Shown: positions 42,657-52,177, counted from the stretch's first letter. The stretch: 64,000 bases of DNA from Bdellovibrionales bacterium (GCA_019695175.1 JAIBAM010000008.1:1-64000); one strand, 5' to 3'. The notes: generated by a model not told the origin, from the letters alone. Numbers and translations: made by a program.

Positions 42657-43673
42657 ATGGCTACGACAAACCCGCTCCCAATACACGAACCGACAGTTGA
42701 CAGTTTGCTCAGCGAAGATAATTCTTCTTTGAGGCCCGATGAGATAAAGAAAGCTCCAAATTCTACAAAAAAATCCACCAAAAGACTCCCCAAACCCAGT
42801 TGGATTAAAATTCGTCCAGCTAGTGGAAATCGTTATTTAGAGTTAAAGGAACTTTTTAGGACATTAAATTTGGCAACCGTGTGTCAAGAAGCCCAATGTC
42901 CCAACATTGGTGAGTGTTGGAGTGGTGGTACTGCGACCATTATGCTTATGGGTGAAGTGTGCACTCGAGGATGCCGTTTTTGTAATGTAAAAACGGGAAA
43001 TCCCAAAGGCAAACTGGATTTAGAGGAACCGCAGAAAGTGGCCCACGCCATTTCTAAAATGGATTTGGATTACGTTGTTCTTACCAGTGTGGATAGGGAC
43101 GATTTACCTGATGAGGGGAGTGGACATTTTGCTTCCACAGTTAAGTTGTTAAAACAACTTTCCCCAAATCTTATCATTGAAGTTTTAACTCCTGACTTTA
43201 AAGGGCAACCGCTTTTTATTAATAAAATTGTTGATGCTAAACCTGATGTTTTTGCCCACAATGTGGAGACTGTGGAACGTTTAAGTGCTCGCGTTCGAGA
43301 CCCGAGGGCCTCATATCAGCAGTCCTTATCCGTTTTAGCGCATGTTAAAAAATATGACTCGAGTAGGTACACTAAAACATCCCTCATGTTGGGTTTGGGT
43401 GAAACCGAGGAAGAAGTTCGACAAACTCTAAGAGATCTTCGAGGAGTAGATTGTGATGTGGTTACTTTTGGACAGTACTTACAGCCTCAAAAACGTCATT
43501 TGCCAGTGGAGGAATTTATAACTCCTGAAAGATTTGCCCAATGGCAAACAGAGGCGGAAAATATGGGTTTTTTATATGTTGCAAGTGGTCCTCTTGTGCG
43601 GAGCTCGTACCGTGCGGGAGAATTTTTTATGCGTGGGATGATTGAAAAAAATAAAGGAAAGGAAATTTTATGA
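42657..43673 (+). CDS. lipA: Lipoyl synthase
   Basis: ATG 42657 gives 338 aa; AAGGA lies about 11 bases upstream. This radical-SAM enzyme inserts two sulfurs into octanoyl groups. It has the auxiliary cluster cysteines in CQEAQCPNIGECW and the radical-SAM CTRGCRFCNV (C-x3-C-x2-C), then LTSVDRDDLPDEGSGHFA, LTPDFKG, DVFAHNVETVERL, GLGETEEEV, TFGQYLQPQKRHLPV and ASGPLVRSSYRAGE with the final cluster ligand Ser. It overlaps the E2 gene by four bases. Confidence 0.96.
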   Translation: MATTNPLPIHEPTVDSLLSEDNSSLRPDEIKKAPNSTKKSTKRLPKPSWIKIRPASGNRYLELKELFRTLNLATVCQEAQCPNIGECWSGGTATIMLMGEVCTRGCRFCNVKTGNPKGKLDLEEPQKVAHAISKMDLDYVVLTSVDRDDLPDEGSGHFASTVKLLKQLSPNLIIEVLTPDFKGQPLFINKIVDAKPDVFAHNVETVERLSARVRDPRASYQQSLSVLAHVKKYDSSRYTKTSLMLGLGETEEEVRQTLRDLRGVDCDVVTFGQYLQPQKRHLPVEEFITPERFAQWQTEAENMGFLYVASGPLVRSSYRAGEFFMRGMIEKNKGKEIL

Positions 43674-44983
43674 TGAATGCTGAAACTCAAGAAGTGAGAC
43701 TTCCAGATATTGGTGAAGGTGTTGTCGAGGGTGAATTGGTGCGATGGCTGGTTAAAATTGGAGATAAAGTCCTTGCGGATCAGGCCGTGGCAGAAGTCAT
43801 GACAGACAAGGCCACGGTTGAAGTTCCGAGCCCCATTGCCGGGACTGTCAAAGAATTGAAAGTGAAAGAGGGGGACACTGTACCGATCGAAACAGTGATG
43901 CTTTTAGTTCAGAAGGAATTAGGACAGAGTACAAAACCTCAAAGTCCTGAAACTAAATCTGTACAAACAAAACCTATAGAACCACAAGAAAAAAAGATTG
44001 TCGCTACAGCAGCGCCAGTAGCTTCTGAAATTAATCCACCCGTAGCTGACACAAAGGTTTTAGCCACACCATCCACCCGTCGCTTGGCGAGAGAAATGGG
44101 AATTGATATCAATCAAGTCAATGGCACAGGTCTTGTGGGCAGAGTGACCCGTGAAGATGTTCTAAAAAATAATCTAATCAAAGAGGTTATCTCACATCCT
44201 AAAAGTGCTATGGAATCAAAAATTCCACCTTCAAATACAACTTCTTTTGTTTATAAAAATCAAAACTTTGGCTCATCCCTAGTCGAAGAAAAGGTTCCTT
44301 TAAGAGGAGTGAGGAAAAAAATTGCTGAAAACATGCAGAACTCCAAACATACTATTCCTCACTTTACTTTGGTGGAAGAAGCTCAAGTGACAGAGTTGGT
44401 CAAATTACGAGCTCAAGCAAAAGAACAAGCTGAAAAACGTGGTGTCAAGATAACCTATTTACCTTTTGTTATTAAGGCTTTGCTTGCAACGGTTCGTGAA
44501 TTCCCCATGTTCAATGCAAGCATAGATGATTCGGCCGCCGAGATTATTTACAAAAAATATTACCATGTGGGTTTTGCGGCAGATACTCCCAACGGCCTTA
44601 TGGTTCCGGTCATCAAATTTGCAGACCAAAAGACACTTTTAGAACTAAGCCACGAAATCCAGGAGTTGGCTCAAAAGGCCCGTGCAGGAAAATTGGCCCT
44701 CGATGAAATGCGAGGGGCCACAATAACTGTAACCAATATTGGCAGTGTTGCAGGTCTCTACGCCACACCCATTATTAATCATCCTGAAGTTGCTATTTTA
44801 GGGATGTACAAAATTCAAGATCGGCCGGTATGGAAAGAAAATTCTTTTGTCAGAGCTCAAGTAATGAATTTCAGTATGACATGTGATCACAGACTCATTG
44901 ATGGTGCTGTGGCTGCAAACTTTATGAAAGCCTTTGTCAATCGATTGGAGAATCCCAGTGTCCTGATGTTAGACATGATTTGA
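43670..44983 (+). CDS. Dihydrolipoamide acyltransferase (E2) of a 2-oxoacid dehydrogenase
   Basis: The 437-aa protein has a lipoyl domain (about 1-80) with lipoylated Lys in VMTDKATVEVP, a Lys/Pro/Glu linker, and a peripheral-subunit-binding domain (about 125-160: ATPSTRRLAREMGIDINQVNGTGLVGRVTREDVL). The catalytic acyltransferase domain follows (about 205-437), ending with the active-site DHRLIDG. It transfers acyl groups to CoA. The sequence suits either pyruvate or branched-chain oxoacid dehydrogenase. No E1 genes are adjacent, so substrate specificity is open. Confidence 0.93.
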   Translation: MMNAETQEVRLPDIGEGVVEGELVRWLVKIGDKVLADQAVAEVMTDKATVEVPSPIAGTVKELKVKEGDTVPIETVMLLVQKELGQSTKPQSPETKSVQTKPIEPQEKKIVATAAPVASEINPPVADTKVLATPSTRRLAREMGIDINQVNGTGLVGRVTREDVLKNNLIKEVISHPKSAMESKIPPSNTTSFVYKNQNFGSSLVEEKVPLRGVRKKIAENMQNSKHTIPHFTLVEEAQVTELVKLRAQAKEQAEKRGVKITYLPFVIKALLATVREFPMFNASIDDSAAEIIYKKYYHVGFAADTPNGLMVPVIKFADQKTLLELSHEIQELAQKARAGKLALDEMRGATITVTNIGSVAGLYATPIINHPEVAILGMYKIQDRPVWKENSFVRAQVMNFSMTCDHRLIDGAVAANFMKAFVNRLENPSVLMLDMI

Positions 44984-45052
44984 ATTTGGACATAATTTAA
45001 ATAGATTTTTTAATGTTCTACAAACAGATGTACGACCTTAGAGGAGATTTTC

Positions 45053-46492
45053 ATGGAGTTTGATGTTTGTGTTATTGGCGCCGGTCCTGGTGGCTATGTA
45101 GCTGCCATCCGAGCGGCACAGTTGGGAAAAAAGACCGTTATTGTTGAAAGGGAGTCCCTTGGTGGGGTGTGCCTCAATGTGGGTTGCATCCCATCAAAAG
45201 CCCTCATTGTAGCCTCACATTTTTATTCGCGCATGCAACATGATGCTGCGGTTATGGGATTTGAAATTAAAGCCCCAGTCAAAATCAACGCTGAAAAACT
45301 TCAGTCTTGGAAACAGTCTGTTGTTGAAAAAATGACTGGTGGGATCGCGCAGTTACTGAAAGCTAATGGGGTCACTGTGATTGCGGGCGAAGCGCAATTC
45401 ACGACTCCAACCCAATTGGAAGTAAAAACAACTGTTTCGCATTCGACTCCAGCCAAAACCGAAATCATCAAGGCAAAAAACTATATTGTTGCGACAGGAT
45501 CTCGGCCTATTGAAATACCAGGTTTCAAAATTGATGAAACCCAAGTTCTCTCCTCCTCTGGAGCTCTAGCCTTAAAAAAACTCCCTAAAAAAATAATTGT
45601 GGTGGGCGGGGGTTATATTGGTTTAGAAATTGGAACTTTGATGGCCAAACTGGGTGTTGAAATTGAGGTTGTAGAAGCTGGGAACCAATTGCTTTCCGGA
45701 GTGGCCGACCCTGATTGTGTTCAAGTGGTCACAAAAAATCTCAATAAGTTAGGTGTAAAAATTCATTACAACGCAAAAGCAGTTGAATATAAAAAAACAT
45801 CAAATGGTTTGGAAGTTTCCATACAAATAAATAATCAGGTCCAAAAAATATCTGGAGAAAAAATCCTACTCACTGTAGGAAGGCGACCCAACTCTGATGG
45901 ACTAAACCTTAAGAATATTGGGGTCCAACTCGATGAAAAGGGTTTTGTTAAAGTAAATCCTCAAAGAAAAACCAATTTGCAGGGAATCTACGCCATTGGC
46001 GATATTGCTTGCCAACCGATGCTGGCACACAAAGCCAGTTATGAAGGAATTCTAGCTGCAGAGGTGATAGCAGGAAAAAATCGGGTTTACGATCCAAAAA
46101 CGGTACCAGCAGTGATTTTTGTTGATCCAGAAATTGCCTCTGCGGGATGGACCGAAGCTGAGTGTAAATTGCATGGTCATACCGATCTTAAGGTGGGTAA
46201 ATTCCCCTTTGCTGCAAACGGAAGAGCCGTTTCTCTTATGGAAACAAATGGCTTGGTTAAAATCATTGCTGATGCCAAAACAAATATTGTTTTGGGTGTT
46301 CACATCGCTGGACCTGAAGCCAGTCAATTGATTTCTGAAGCTGTTTTAGGTATTGAAATGGGGGCCCGGTTGGAAGATCTTGCCGGCTCCATTCATCCCC
46401 ATCCCACATTAAGCGAGACACTTATGGAAGCCGCAGAAGCTACGCTAGGGCATGCAATTCACATCTATCAAAAGCCAAGGAGTCACGCATAG
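45053..46492 (+). CDS. lpd: Dihydrolipoyl dehydrogenase (E3)
   Basis: The 479-aa FAD enzyme starts behind GAGGAG. It has an FAD motif VCVIGAGPGGYVAAIRAAQLG, redox pair GGVCLNVGCIPSKALI (CxxxxC, about 39-44), NAD motif VVGGGYIGLEIGTLMAKLG, GRRPNSDGL, YAIGDIACQPMLAHKASYEG and C-terminal HPHPTLSE with the catalytic His-Glu. It reoxidises lipoyl groups for 2-oxoacid dehydrogenases and glycine cleavage. The lipB frame begins within its last codons. Confidence 0.96.
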   Translation: MEFDVCVIGAGPGGYVAAIRAAQLGKKTVIVERESLGGVCLNVGCIPSKALIVASHFYSRMQHDAAVMGFEIKAPVKINAEKLQSWKQSVVEKMTGGIAQLLKANGVTVIAGEAQFTTPTQLEVKTTVSHSTPAKTEIIKAKNYIVATGSRPIEIPGFKIDETQVLSSSGALALKKLPKKIIVVGGGYIGLEIGTLMAKLGVEIEVVEAGNQLLSGVADPDCVQVVTKNLNKLGVKIHYNAKAVEYKKTSNGLEVSIQINNQVQKISGEKILLTVGRRPNSDGLNLKNIGVQLDEKGFVKVNPQRKTNLQGIYAIGDIACQPMLAHKASYEGILAAEVIAGKNRVYDPKTVPAVIFVDPEIASAGWTEAECKLHGHTDLKVGKFPFAANGRAVSLMETNGLVKIIADAKTNIVLGVHIAGPEASQLISEAVLGIEMGARLEDLAGSIHPHPTLSETLMEAAEATLGHAIHIYQKPRSHA

Positions 46493-47148
46493 AGTTTCCT
46501 TGGCACGACTGGGGACTTATAAGCTACCAAGAAGCCCTCACTCAACAAGAACAGTTAGTGACCCAAATAGCCCACGGAGGGGAACCGGATACTTTGGTCT
46601 TTTGCTCTCACCATCCTATTGTCACCTTAGGAAGATCCACACCGATTCGTGATTGGAAACATTGGCAAGGACCGACGATGGAAGTTTCTCGAGGGGGAAG
46701 AGCTACTTACCACGGTCCCAACCAAATTGTGGTTTACCCACTTTTGAATTTAAATAAAAAAAATCGCAAAAAACTTCGTTATCACGATGTTCACCAGTAC
46801 ATTGCTCTATTGGGTTTTGCGGTAGAAACTGCTTTAAATAAATTTAATTTACAATGTCAATTTCTTCAGGGTGAGGATTTGGACGAAGACGGGAATAAAA
46901 GACAGCGTTCAGGAATTTGGGTTGGCGGAAAAAAATTAGCTTCTCTTGGGATTGGGGTTAAAAAGTGGGTTACATTTCACGGTGTGGCAATAAATGTAGA
47001 GCCTGACCCCAGCGGTTTTTCTAAAATAAACCCTTGTGGTTTTACGCCTCAGACTATGATCTCCCTAGGAGAAATACTTAAAAATCCTCCCTCAAGACAG
47101 GAAATTAGATTCGAACTGATTCGAGCACTCAATACAGAATTGTTATAA
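46489..47148 (+). CDS. lipB: Octanoyltransferase LipB, probable AUA start
   Basis: The conserved N-terminus (EFPWHDWGLISYQEALTQQE) reads in frame from codon ATA 46489-46491, preceded by AAGGAG and six bases. No ATG, GTG or TTG lies in frame between there and a GTG at 46558, which would remove about 23 residues including GLISYQEAL. From ATA the product is 219 aa, normal for LipB. Other motifs: HHPIVTLGRSTP, SRGGRATYHGPNQIVVYPLLNL, and RSGIWVGGKKLASLGIGVKKWVTFHGVAINV with the catalytic Lys. CGFTPQTMISL holds the catalytic Cys. It transfers octanoyl from ACP to lipoyl domains, upstream of LipA. Confidence 0.9.
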   Translation: MEFPWHDWGLISYQEALTQQEQLVTQIAHGGEPDTLVFCSHHPIVTLGRSTPIRDWKHWQGPTMEVSRGGRATYHGPNQIVVYPLLNLNKKNRKKLRYHDVHQYIALLGFAVETALNKFNLQCQFLQGEDLDEDGNKRQRSGIWVGGKKLASLGIGVKKWVTFHGVAINVEPDPSGFSKINPCGFTPQTMISLGEILKNPPSRQEIRFELIRALNTELL

Positions 47149-47278
47149 ATAAATTAAATATATTTCCTTGATTGTAAACAAAGAACTAGATTCAAAACGA
47201 GCCGGTTTTCCTGGTCAAGGAATTATTAAGTCTGTTGTCTAGGAACTAAAAACGTGTTTAAATTTTCAAATAGAAAAC

Positions 47279-47608
47279 TTACTTTTTTTCAGTGAGAACC
47301 CTTAATAAAAAAACATAAGCCCTCACTTGTTCGGGATGAAGATCTTGAGTTCCATTGGCTTCTGGATTTTCGGCGATACATAACCTTGGAAAAACTTTCT
47401 CGCCTTTACGTTCCCCCGTTAATACAAAAAACGGGCTATAATTTCTGTTTCCTTTTGGCAAATTCCATCCATGCATTGGATTCCATCCATGCATTGGAAA
47501 AGTATAGCCTGATCCGTGGATGTGTCCATTAAGATATTTCATCAGTGTTTGTGTTAACTTGTTATTTCCTTTTTGGGAAAGTATTGAAAGGACCATTGTC
47601 AAAGTCAT
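47279..47608 (-). CDS. Small hypothetical protein with tandem MHGWNP repeat
   Basis: The 109-aa open frame has no signal peptide and no motif I recognise. Its middle contains MHGWNP twice in tandem from an 18-base DNA duplication, then NLPKGNRNYSPFFVLTGERKGEKVFPRLCIAENPEANG, which reads like genuine protein. Neighbours are lipB (convergent) and the hybrid kinase. Start is uncertain. It might be a fragment of a larger gene. Confidence 0.45.
   Translation of the reverse strand: MTLTMVLSILSQKGNNKLTQTLMKYLNGHIHGSGYTFPMHGWNPMHGWNLPKGNRNYSPFFVLTGERKGEKVFPRLCIAENPEANGTQDLHPEQVRAYVFLLRVLTEKK
47462..47497. repeat. Perfect 18-base tandem duplication
   Basis: ATTCCATCCATGCATTGG occurs twice head to tail inside the 109-aa frame, adding six residues without shifting it. 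It looks like a recent slippage duplication. Confidence 0.9.
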
Positions 47609-47836
47609 AGCTTGATCATAGCTAGCCTGTTAATCCTAAGATCGGTCTCAGTTTTAGGGTTCGTATTAGCTGGCGGACGCCAATGTTCGTTAGTCAAACC
47701 CACCAGTGTGACAATTGAAATTGCGCTCTGATTTTTCGATAGCCCTAAATAAAAGACTTAATAATAACGAGCCCAGGAAAACCTGCTCGCTTAGGGAATA
47801 CTGAGATCAACCTCCATAAAAAAATGATTCAATAAC

Positions 47837-50437
47837 TCACTTTGAGGTCAAAATAATCCCATCAATTTTTTCAAAAAGAACAGAGCGTTTTATTGGTTTT
47901 GACAGAAAATGAACATTTTTATAGTTCCATGTTTTATCAGCAGTCACATCAATCAAATCCGCTGTCGCTAAAATCACTGGGATAGAATCAATACCCTTCA
48001 ATTCCTCATTTTCTCTTACTTTTTTAATCAATTCAAAACCATCCATTATAGGCATTCTTACATCGACAATCATGAGTTGTGGCGGACTTAAATCATAAAG
48101 CTCCCACGCCTCCCGACCATGATAGGCGTATCTAACACTCCAATTATTTTTTTCAAAATAGGCCTTGTACAACTCAATATTTCCCAGGTCGTCATCAGCA
48201 ACTATAATATCGAGATCCCTATTCATCAGTAACTGGGAACTTTTTTCTTCCTTAAAATAACTTTCTGTTTTCAATTGATTTCGGTCTTTTGATCTGGAAG
48301 AAAACCCAATTGGATTCAAAATTTCGTGAGCTAAAAGAGGAATTCTTTCAATGTATTTAATTATTGAACCATCACTAACATTCCAATTCTTTGTCTCCAA
48401 ACTCACAGGTAAAAGATAGGGGTTCGCTTTCAAACCCATGAGTTTTGATAAATAATGCTCTTGCTTTAATAAATCGATAATAATAAAAATATTTTCCTCA
48501 CTAAAACGATCCAAAGGCCAATCCGATTCATTTGAACCAACTAGTGGGAACAGTTGAACGAGGGGGTGTGTTCCCAAAACAGAAAAGGTTTTTTGAAAAA
48601 GAGGATCTGCTGAAATTATAAATAATTTTTTTTGTACAGGATTTTTTAATTTATAGGCATCCACCCAGTAATGAGCATTTTGAACTTCAAAATCCAAATC
48701 CACTTGGAATTCACTTCCGGACTTCGGATCTGAATGGACAAAAATCTGTCCATTCATTTTTTTAACAATCTCTTTAACAATGGAAAGACCTAAGCCAACA
48801 CCCCCTTCGGCAAAGGTGGATGGGTTTTCCACCTGAAAGAAAGCATCAAAAATTTTGTTCAACTTATCTGACTGAATTCCAATCCCTGTATCTTTAACTT
48901 CAAACCGAATGCTGGACGTATTGATATTAGAATTTCTAAGAAAAACATTTAATTCTATATGTCCTTCATTGGTGTACTTGAAGGCATTTCTCAACAAATT
49001 TAACAAAACCTGTCTTAATCTGTTAGGATCGCAAACAATGACTTGAGGTAACTTCGGATCAAAGTAGGTGTAAATTAAAAGGTTTTTAGAACGACACTCA
49101 AAAGCAATTAGTTTTACAATGTCAGTTAAAAATTGAACAAGATTTGTTTTTTTTCTTTCAAAAGAAAATGAATCCGCTTCTGATTTGGAAAGCTCGAGTA
49201 GGTCATCGATCATATTCAAAAGATGATCTCCTGAGGATTTCATACTTTTTAAGTAGTTTTGTAATTTTTGATCCATGTCATTTTCGGAACACAAATCAAT
49301 CATTCCCAATATTAAATTAAGCGGAGTGCGAATTTCATGACTTACCTTGCCTAAAAACTTACTTTTAGTGTCTAAAGCAATCTGTAAGTCGTGAGCTGTT
49401 TTTTCCAAATCGACAGCTTTTTTGATAATCAAACGATTGGCATTACGATTTGATGCAATCAGCACATAAAATAAATAAGAAATAATGATTGTGAGTACAA
49501 AAGAAAGAGTCGCTACGATTCGAGCCGATGTTATAATCGGAATGGACTGTTGATTATATAAAAATCTAAGACCCAAACTCAAACCTGACTGGGGTAACCC
49601 TTTGTCAAAATTAAACTCAAATTCATCATGGCTAGAAACACTTTTGTTATTTGAAATCCTACTTATGTACTTTTCTTCACCTTTTTGCATGATCATCCAT
49701 TGATTATTTTTTTCTAAATCATAAACAATAATTTTTGATAAATTATCAAAATTAAATTTTTTAAAAATAGAAAGTAAAGGAGTTGAAAACAAGAAGTAAA
49801 CTTCTTTTCTAAATTTTGAATGCATTAAAATTGCAAATCGAATTTCGTTTTTAGATTCAAAAATCAGCGCATGATGATAGGAAGAACTTCTTATTAAATT
49901 TTGAATGGCTTCAAACAATTCCGGCGAAGAAATATAATCATTTTTAATTGTTTCTGTTGACGTAACATCTTGTTTATTAATTCTGAGAATTAATTTAAAT
50001 CCATTCTTCACCTTAGATTTTGTGTCATACTTAAAAATCGATAAGCGGTGAAAAATTGTATATTCTAGAGTTTGTGAAATATAGGCTTTGCTAATTCTAT
50101 AATTTTTTTCGTATCCACCTATGGACTCTTCATAGGTCTGGGCTCGAAGTAGGCTATTGGATAATTGTAAATCAACTTGATTCACGGTCTCTGTAGCCTG
50201 CTGAAGAGCCGCTTGTTTTCTTGATTCAAATTCTAGATTTTGCAGATGATTATACACGGAAACACTAATCAAAAAACCCACGACTAAAGTTAAAATTGGA
50301 ATCCAAAACAAAATTCTTCTTAGTTGACTCAACCACCTCCACTTTTTTTTAATATACATTTTTAAACGTTTTTTCATAGAAAGATGGTAAATATTTCTCA
50401 TTGAACTGACAATAAAACTATGTGAAGACTTCTTCAA
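47837..50437 (-). CDS. Hybrid sensor histidine kinase with receiver domain
   Basis: The protein is up to 866 aa (start uncertain: a TTG here or ATGs 14 or 21 codons in). Two membrane helices (about 43-61 and 300-330) flank a periplasmic sensor region. A coiled linker leads to HisKA with KFLGKVSHEIRTPLNLILGM (phospho-His about 367) and HATPase_c (LRQVLLNLLRNAFKYTNEG; FEVKDTGIGI; GVGLGLSIVKEIV). After a degenerate spacer comes a receiver domain (about 745-866) with DIIVADDD, LMIVDVRMPIMDG (phospho-Asp) and LSKPIKR. It would pass phosphate to the divergent Hpt protein. Input signal unknown. Confidence 0.92.
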   Translation of the reverse strand: MKKSSHSFIVSSMRNIYHLSMKKRLKMYIKKKWRWLSQLRRILFWIPILTLVVGFLISVSVYNHLQNLEFESRKQAALQQATETVNQVDLQLSNSLLRAQTYEESIGGYEKNYRISKAYISQTLEYTIFHRLSIFKYDTKSKVKNGFKLILRINKQDVTSTETIKNDYISSPELFEAIQNLIRSSSYHHALIFESKNEIRFAILMHSKFRKEVYFLFSTPLLSIFKKFNFDNLSKIIVYDLEKNNQWMIMQKGEEKYISRISNNKSVSSHDEFEFNFDKGLPQSGLSLGLRFLYNQQSIPIITSARIVATLSFVLTIIISYLFYVLIASNRNANRLIIKKAVDLEKTAHDLQIALDTKSKFLGKVSHEIRTPLNLILGMIDLCSENDMDQKLQNYLKSMKSSGDHLLNMIDDLLELSKSEADSFSFERKKTNLVQFLTDIVKLIAFECRSKNLLIYTYFDPKLPQVIVCDPNRLRQVLLNLLRNAFKYTNEGHIELNVFLRNSNINTSSIRFEVKDTGIGIQSDKLNKIFDAFFQVENPSTFAEGGVGLGLSIVKEIVKKMNGQIFVHSDPKSGSEFQVDLDFEVQNAHYWVDAYKLKNPVQKKLFIISADPLFQKTFSVLGTHPLVQLFPLVGSNESDWPLDRFSEENIFIIIDLLKQEHYLSKLMGLKANPYLLPVSLETKNWNVSDGSIIKYIERIPLLAHEILNPIGFSSRSKDRNQLKTESYFKEEKSSQLLMNRDLDIIVADDDLGNIELYKAYFEKNNWSVRYAYHGREAWELYDLSPPQLMIVDVRMPIMDGFELIKKVRENEELKGIDSIPVILATADLIDVTADKTWNYKNVHFLSKPIKRSVLFEKIDGIILTSK

Positions 50438-50502
50438 ATCCTTTTAATATAACGACACAATATTTGTGCTGTAATTACAGTGTTAGACAAAGGGAGGGTC
50501 GC

Positions 50503-50916
50503 TTGAACTCGATCGCTAAAGATTATGAACTAATTTGTAATAAACTCAAATCATCCAACGAATTTAATATTTCAACTTTTGAAAGACTGAAAAATGATAC
50601 CAGCGAATTAGTTGCGCTTAAAATTCTTGCCAAGTTTTTAGTCACTTTTAAAGAATGTCTGCGGGTCATCGAATCTGGCAAAGATATCGACTTTGAAAAA
50701 GAAAATATATGGAAGGCTCTACACAAAATTTCTGGAACTTCTGAATTGATCGGATTAAATAATATTGGCCGTAGGTCGCGCCAACTCAGTCACATAATAA
50801 AGAATTCCGTCGAGAAAGGCTTTTATTCCGATGATTTGAATCTCTACATCCGACAGGCTAAAAGCATTGAGCTTGAGTTAAAAATTCTTGATCACGAAAT
50901 CACATACTATTTATGA
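50503..50916 (+). CDS. Histidine phosphotransfer (Hpt) protein
   Basis: TTG 50503 is preceded by GGGAGGGTCGC; the product is 137 aa beginning MNSIAKDYELIC. It is all helical, with WKALHKISGTSELIGLNNIGRRSRQLSHII near 75-105 matching the Hpt motif H-x-x-x-G-(S/T)-x-x-x-x-G, where the His of ALHKISG would carry phosphate. It likely shuttles phosphate between the adjacent hybrid kinase receiver and the OmpR-type regulator. Its 3' end overlaps that regulator's 3' end by 17 bases. Confidence 0.8.
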   Translation: MNSIAKDYELICNKLKSSNEFNISTFERLKNDTSELVALKILAKFLVTFKECLRVIESGKDIDFEKENIWKALHKISGTSELIGLNNIGRRSRQLSHIIKNSVEKGFYSDDLNLYIRQAKSIELELKILDHEITYYL

Positions 50917-51604
50917 CAGAAATTTTGTAACCTATGCTCAATACGGTTTCAATTTTTACATTGCTCTTAATTATTTTTTTTCTAAGATGACTCATGTGTG
51001 CATCCACAGTCCGCTGCGTGATGTACTTAGAAATGCCCCAGACTTCATCAATCAATTGATCTCTTGAGAAAACCTGTCCGGGTCTCAAAGATAGTTTTTT
51101 AAGAAGCTTAAATTCAGATGGAGTCAGATCCACCGAAAGGGATTTTCCGTTAAGTAAATGTATTTGAACCATCATTCTGTCTGAATTAATAGATAAATTT
51201 CCAATCTCAATTTGATCTGAAATTTTTTGTTCTGTCTGATGACTTCTAAGTCTTGCTGCTATTCTTGCTTTGAGTTCATCAGTATTAGGTGGCTTTAAAA
51301 TGTAATCATCGGCTCCAATTCCAAAAGCTGCAACTTTGCTGATAACATCTCCATCGGAGGATATTACAATAATCGGTATTAATTTTGTAGAAAATGAATC
51401 CTTAAGAGCACCAATGGATTTAATTCCATTGCCATCAGGCAAAGAAACATCCAATAAAATTAGATCGAATGAGTTTCGACCATTCTGAATTATTTTAAAA
51501 GCATCATTTAGATTGGTGACGTGAGTCAAGTCATGCTCTTTAAGAACAGTTTTAAGGTAAAGAAAAAACTCTTGACTGTCTTCGATGCATAGCAATTTCG
51601 CCAT
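50900..51604 (-). CDS. OmpR/PhoB-family response regulator
   Basis: The 234-aa protein has a receiver domain (about 1-120) with LLCIEDSQEF acidic pocket, DLILLDVSLPDGNG (phospho-Asp about 53), VISSDGD and ILKPPNTDEL (conserved Lys). A C-terminal winged helix follows (about 135-230: LTPSEFKLLKKLSLRPGQVFSRDQLIDEVWG, RTVDAHMSHLRKKI). It regulates transcription when phosphorylated, probably by the adjacent phosphorelay. Convergent with the Hpt gene; upstream lies a 261-base divergent region. Confidence 0.93.
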   Translation of the reverse strand: MAKLLCIEDSQEFFLYLKTVLKEHDLTHVTNLNDAFKIIQNGRNSFDLILLDVSLPDGNGIKSIGALKDSFSTKLIPIIVISSDGDVISKVAAFGIGADDYILKPPNTDELKARIAARLRSHQTEQKISDQIEIGNLSINSDRMMVQIHLLNGKSLSVDLTPSEFKLLKKLSLRPGQVFSRDQLIDEVWGISKYITQRTVDAHMSHLRKKIIKSNVKIETVLSIGYKISVINSM

Positions 51605-51865
51605 ATTATCCGTAGCCTATCGTCATGTTGCGAAATTTTCAAATCATTTTTATCCCCTTACAACATGAAAAATCGATCCTAAGCAAAATACGATCACAGA
51701 ACGCAACAATAAAACGAAAGGGGGTCCATTCATCTAATAAACAAAATATATGTCATTATTTTTAATGGTCTCTTTAAAACTCATAATAAATTACTTACAA
51801 CGAATTTTTTTCAGATTTTAAAAGGTTTTGGAATTAATTATTTAACATCAACTAAGGAAGAAAAA

Positions 51866-52168
51866 ATGAACAAAATTAATATACTAAAAAGTAAATTTCT
51901 TTCATTAGACCAGTATCAAGAATTGATGAGCTTTTGTAGTTCAAATTTGGAAAGAATTTCTAATTTAGCTCCGTCAGATAATGATATTAATATTTTTATT
52001 GAAAGAACTAAGAACAATAAATTTAAAGCCATATTTAAAATGGCTTCAATTAATTTATCCTTCAAACTGCAATCCTTATCCATGAATCCATTCATGGCCG
52101 TCGATATGGCTACCAGTCAAGCATTAAATCTTGTTAAAAAATGGTCAGCAAACAAACAAATTTTGTAA
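51866..52168 (+). CDS. HPF/RaiA-like small protein, first of two
   Basis: The 100-aa protein starts behind AAGGAAG. The secondary-structure pattern follows ribosome hibernation factors. A helix (LDQYQELMSFCSSNLERISNL) is followed by strands (DINIFIERTKN; KFKAIFKMASINLSFKLQSLS) and a final helix with FMAVDMATSQALNLVKKW, close to the family's Y-A-A-I-D-x-A-x-x-x-L-x-x-Q-L. Such proteins bind the 30S subunit and stall ribosomes. Assignment is by pattern; it is about the short-HPF size. The next gene encodes a related protein. Confidence 0.55.
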   Translation: MNKINILKSKFLSLDQYQELMSFCSSNLERISNLAPSDNDINIFIERTKNNKFKAIFKMASINLSFKLQSLSMNPFMAVDMATSQALNLVKKWSANKQIL

Positions 52169-52177
52169 GGAGATTAT

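Noticed and set aside
46452-46652. ATG-initiated 66-codon frame across the lpd-lipB junction as a small gene.
   Set aside because: It is a different frame from the conserved LipB sequence, overlaps both genes extensively and encodes no recognisable protein.
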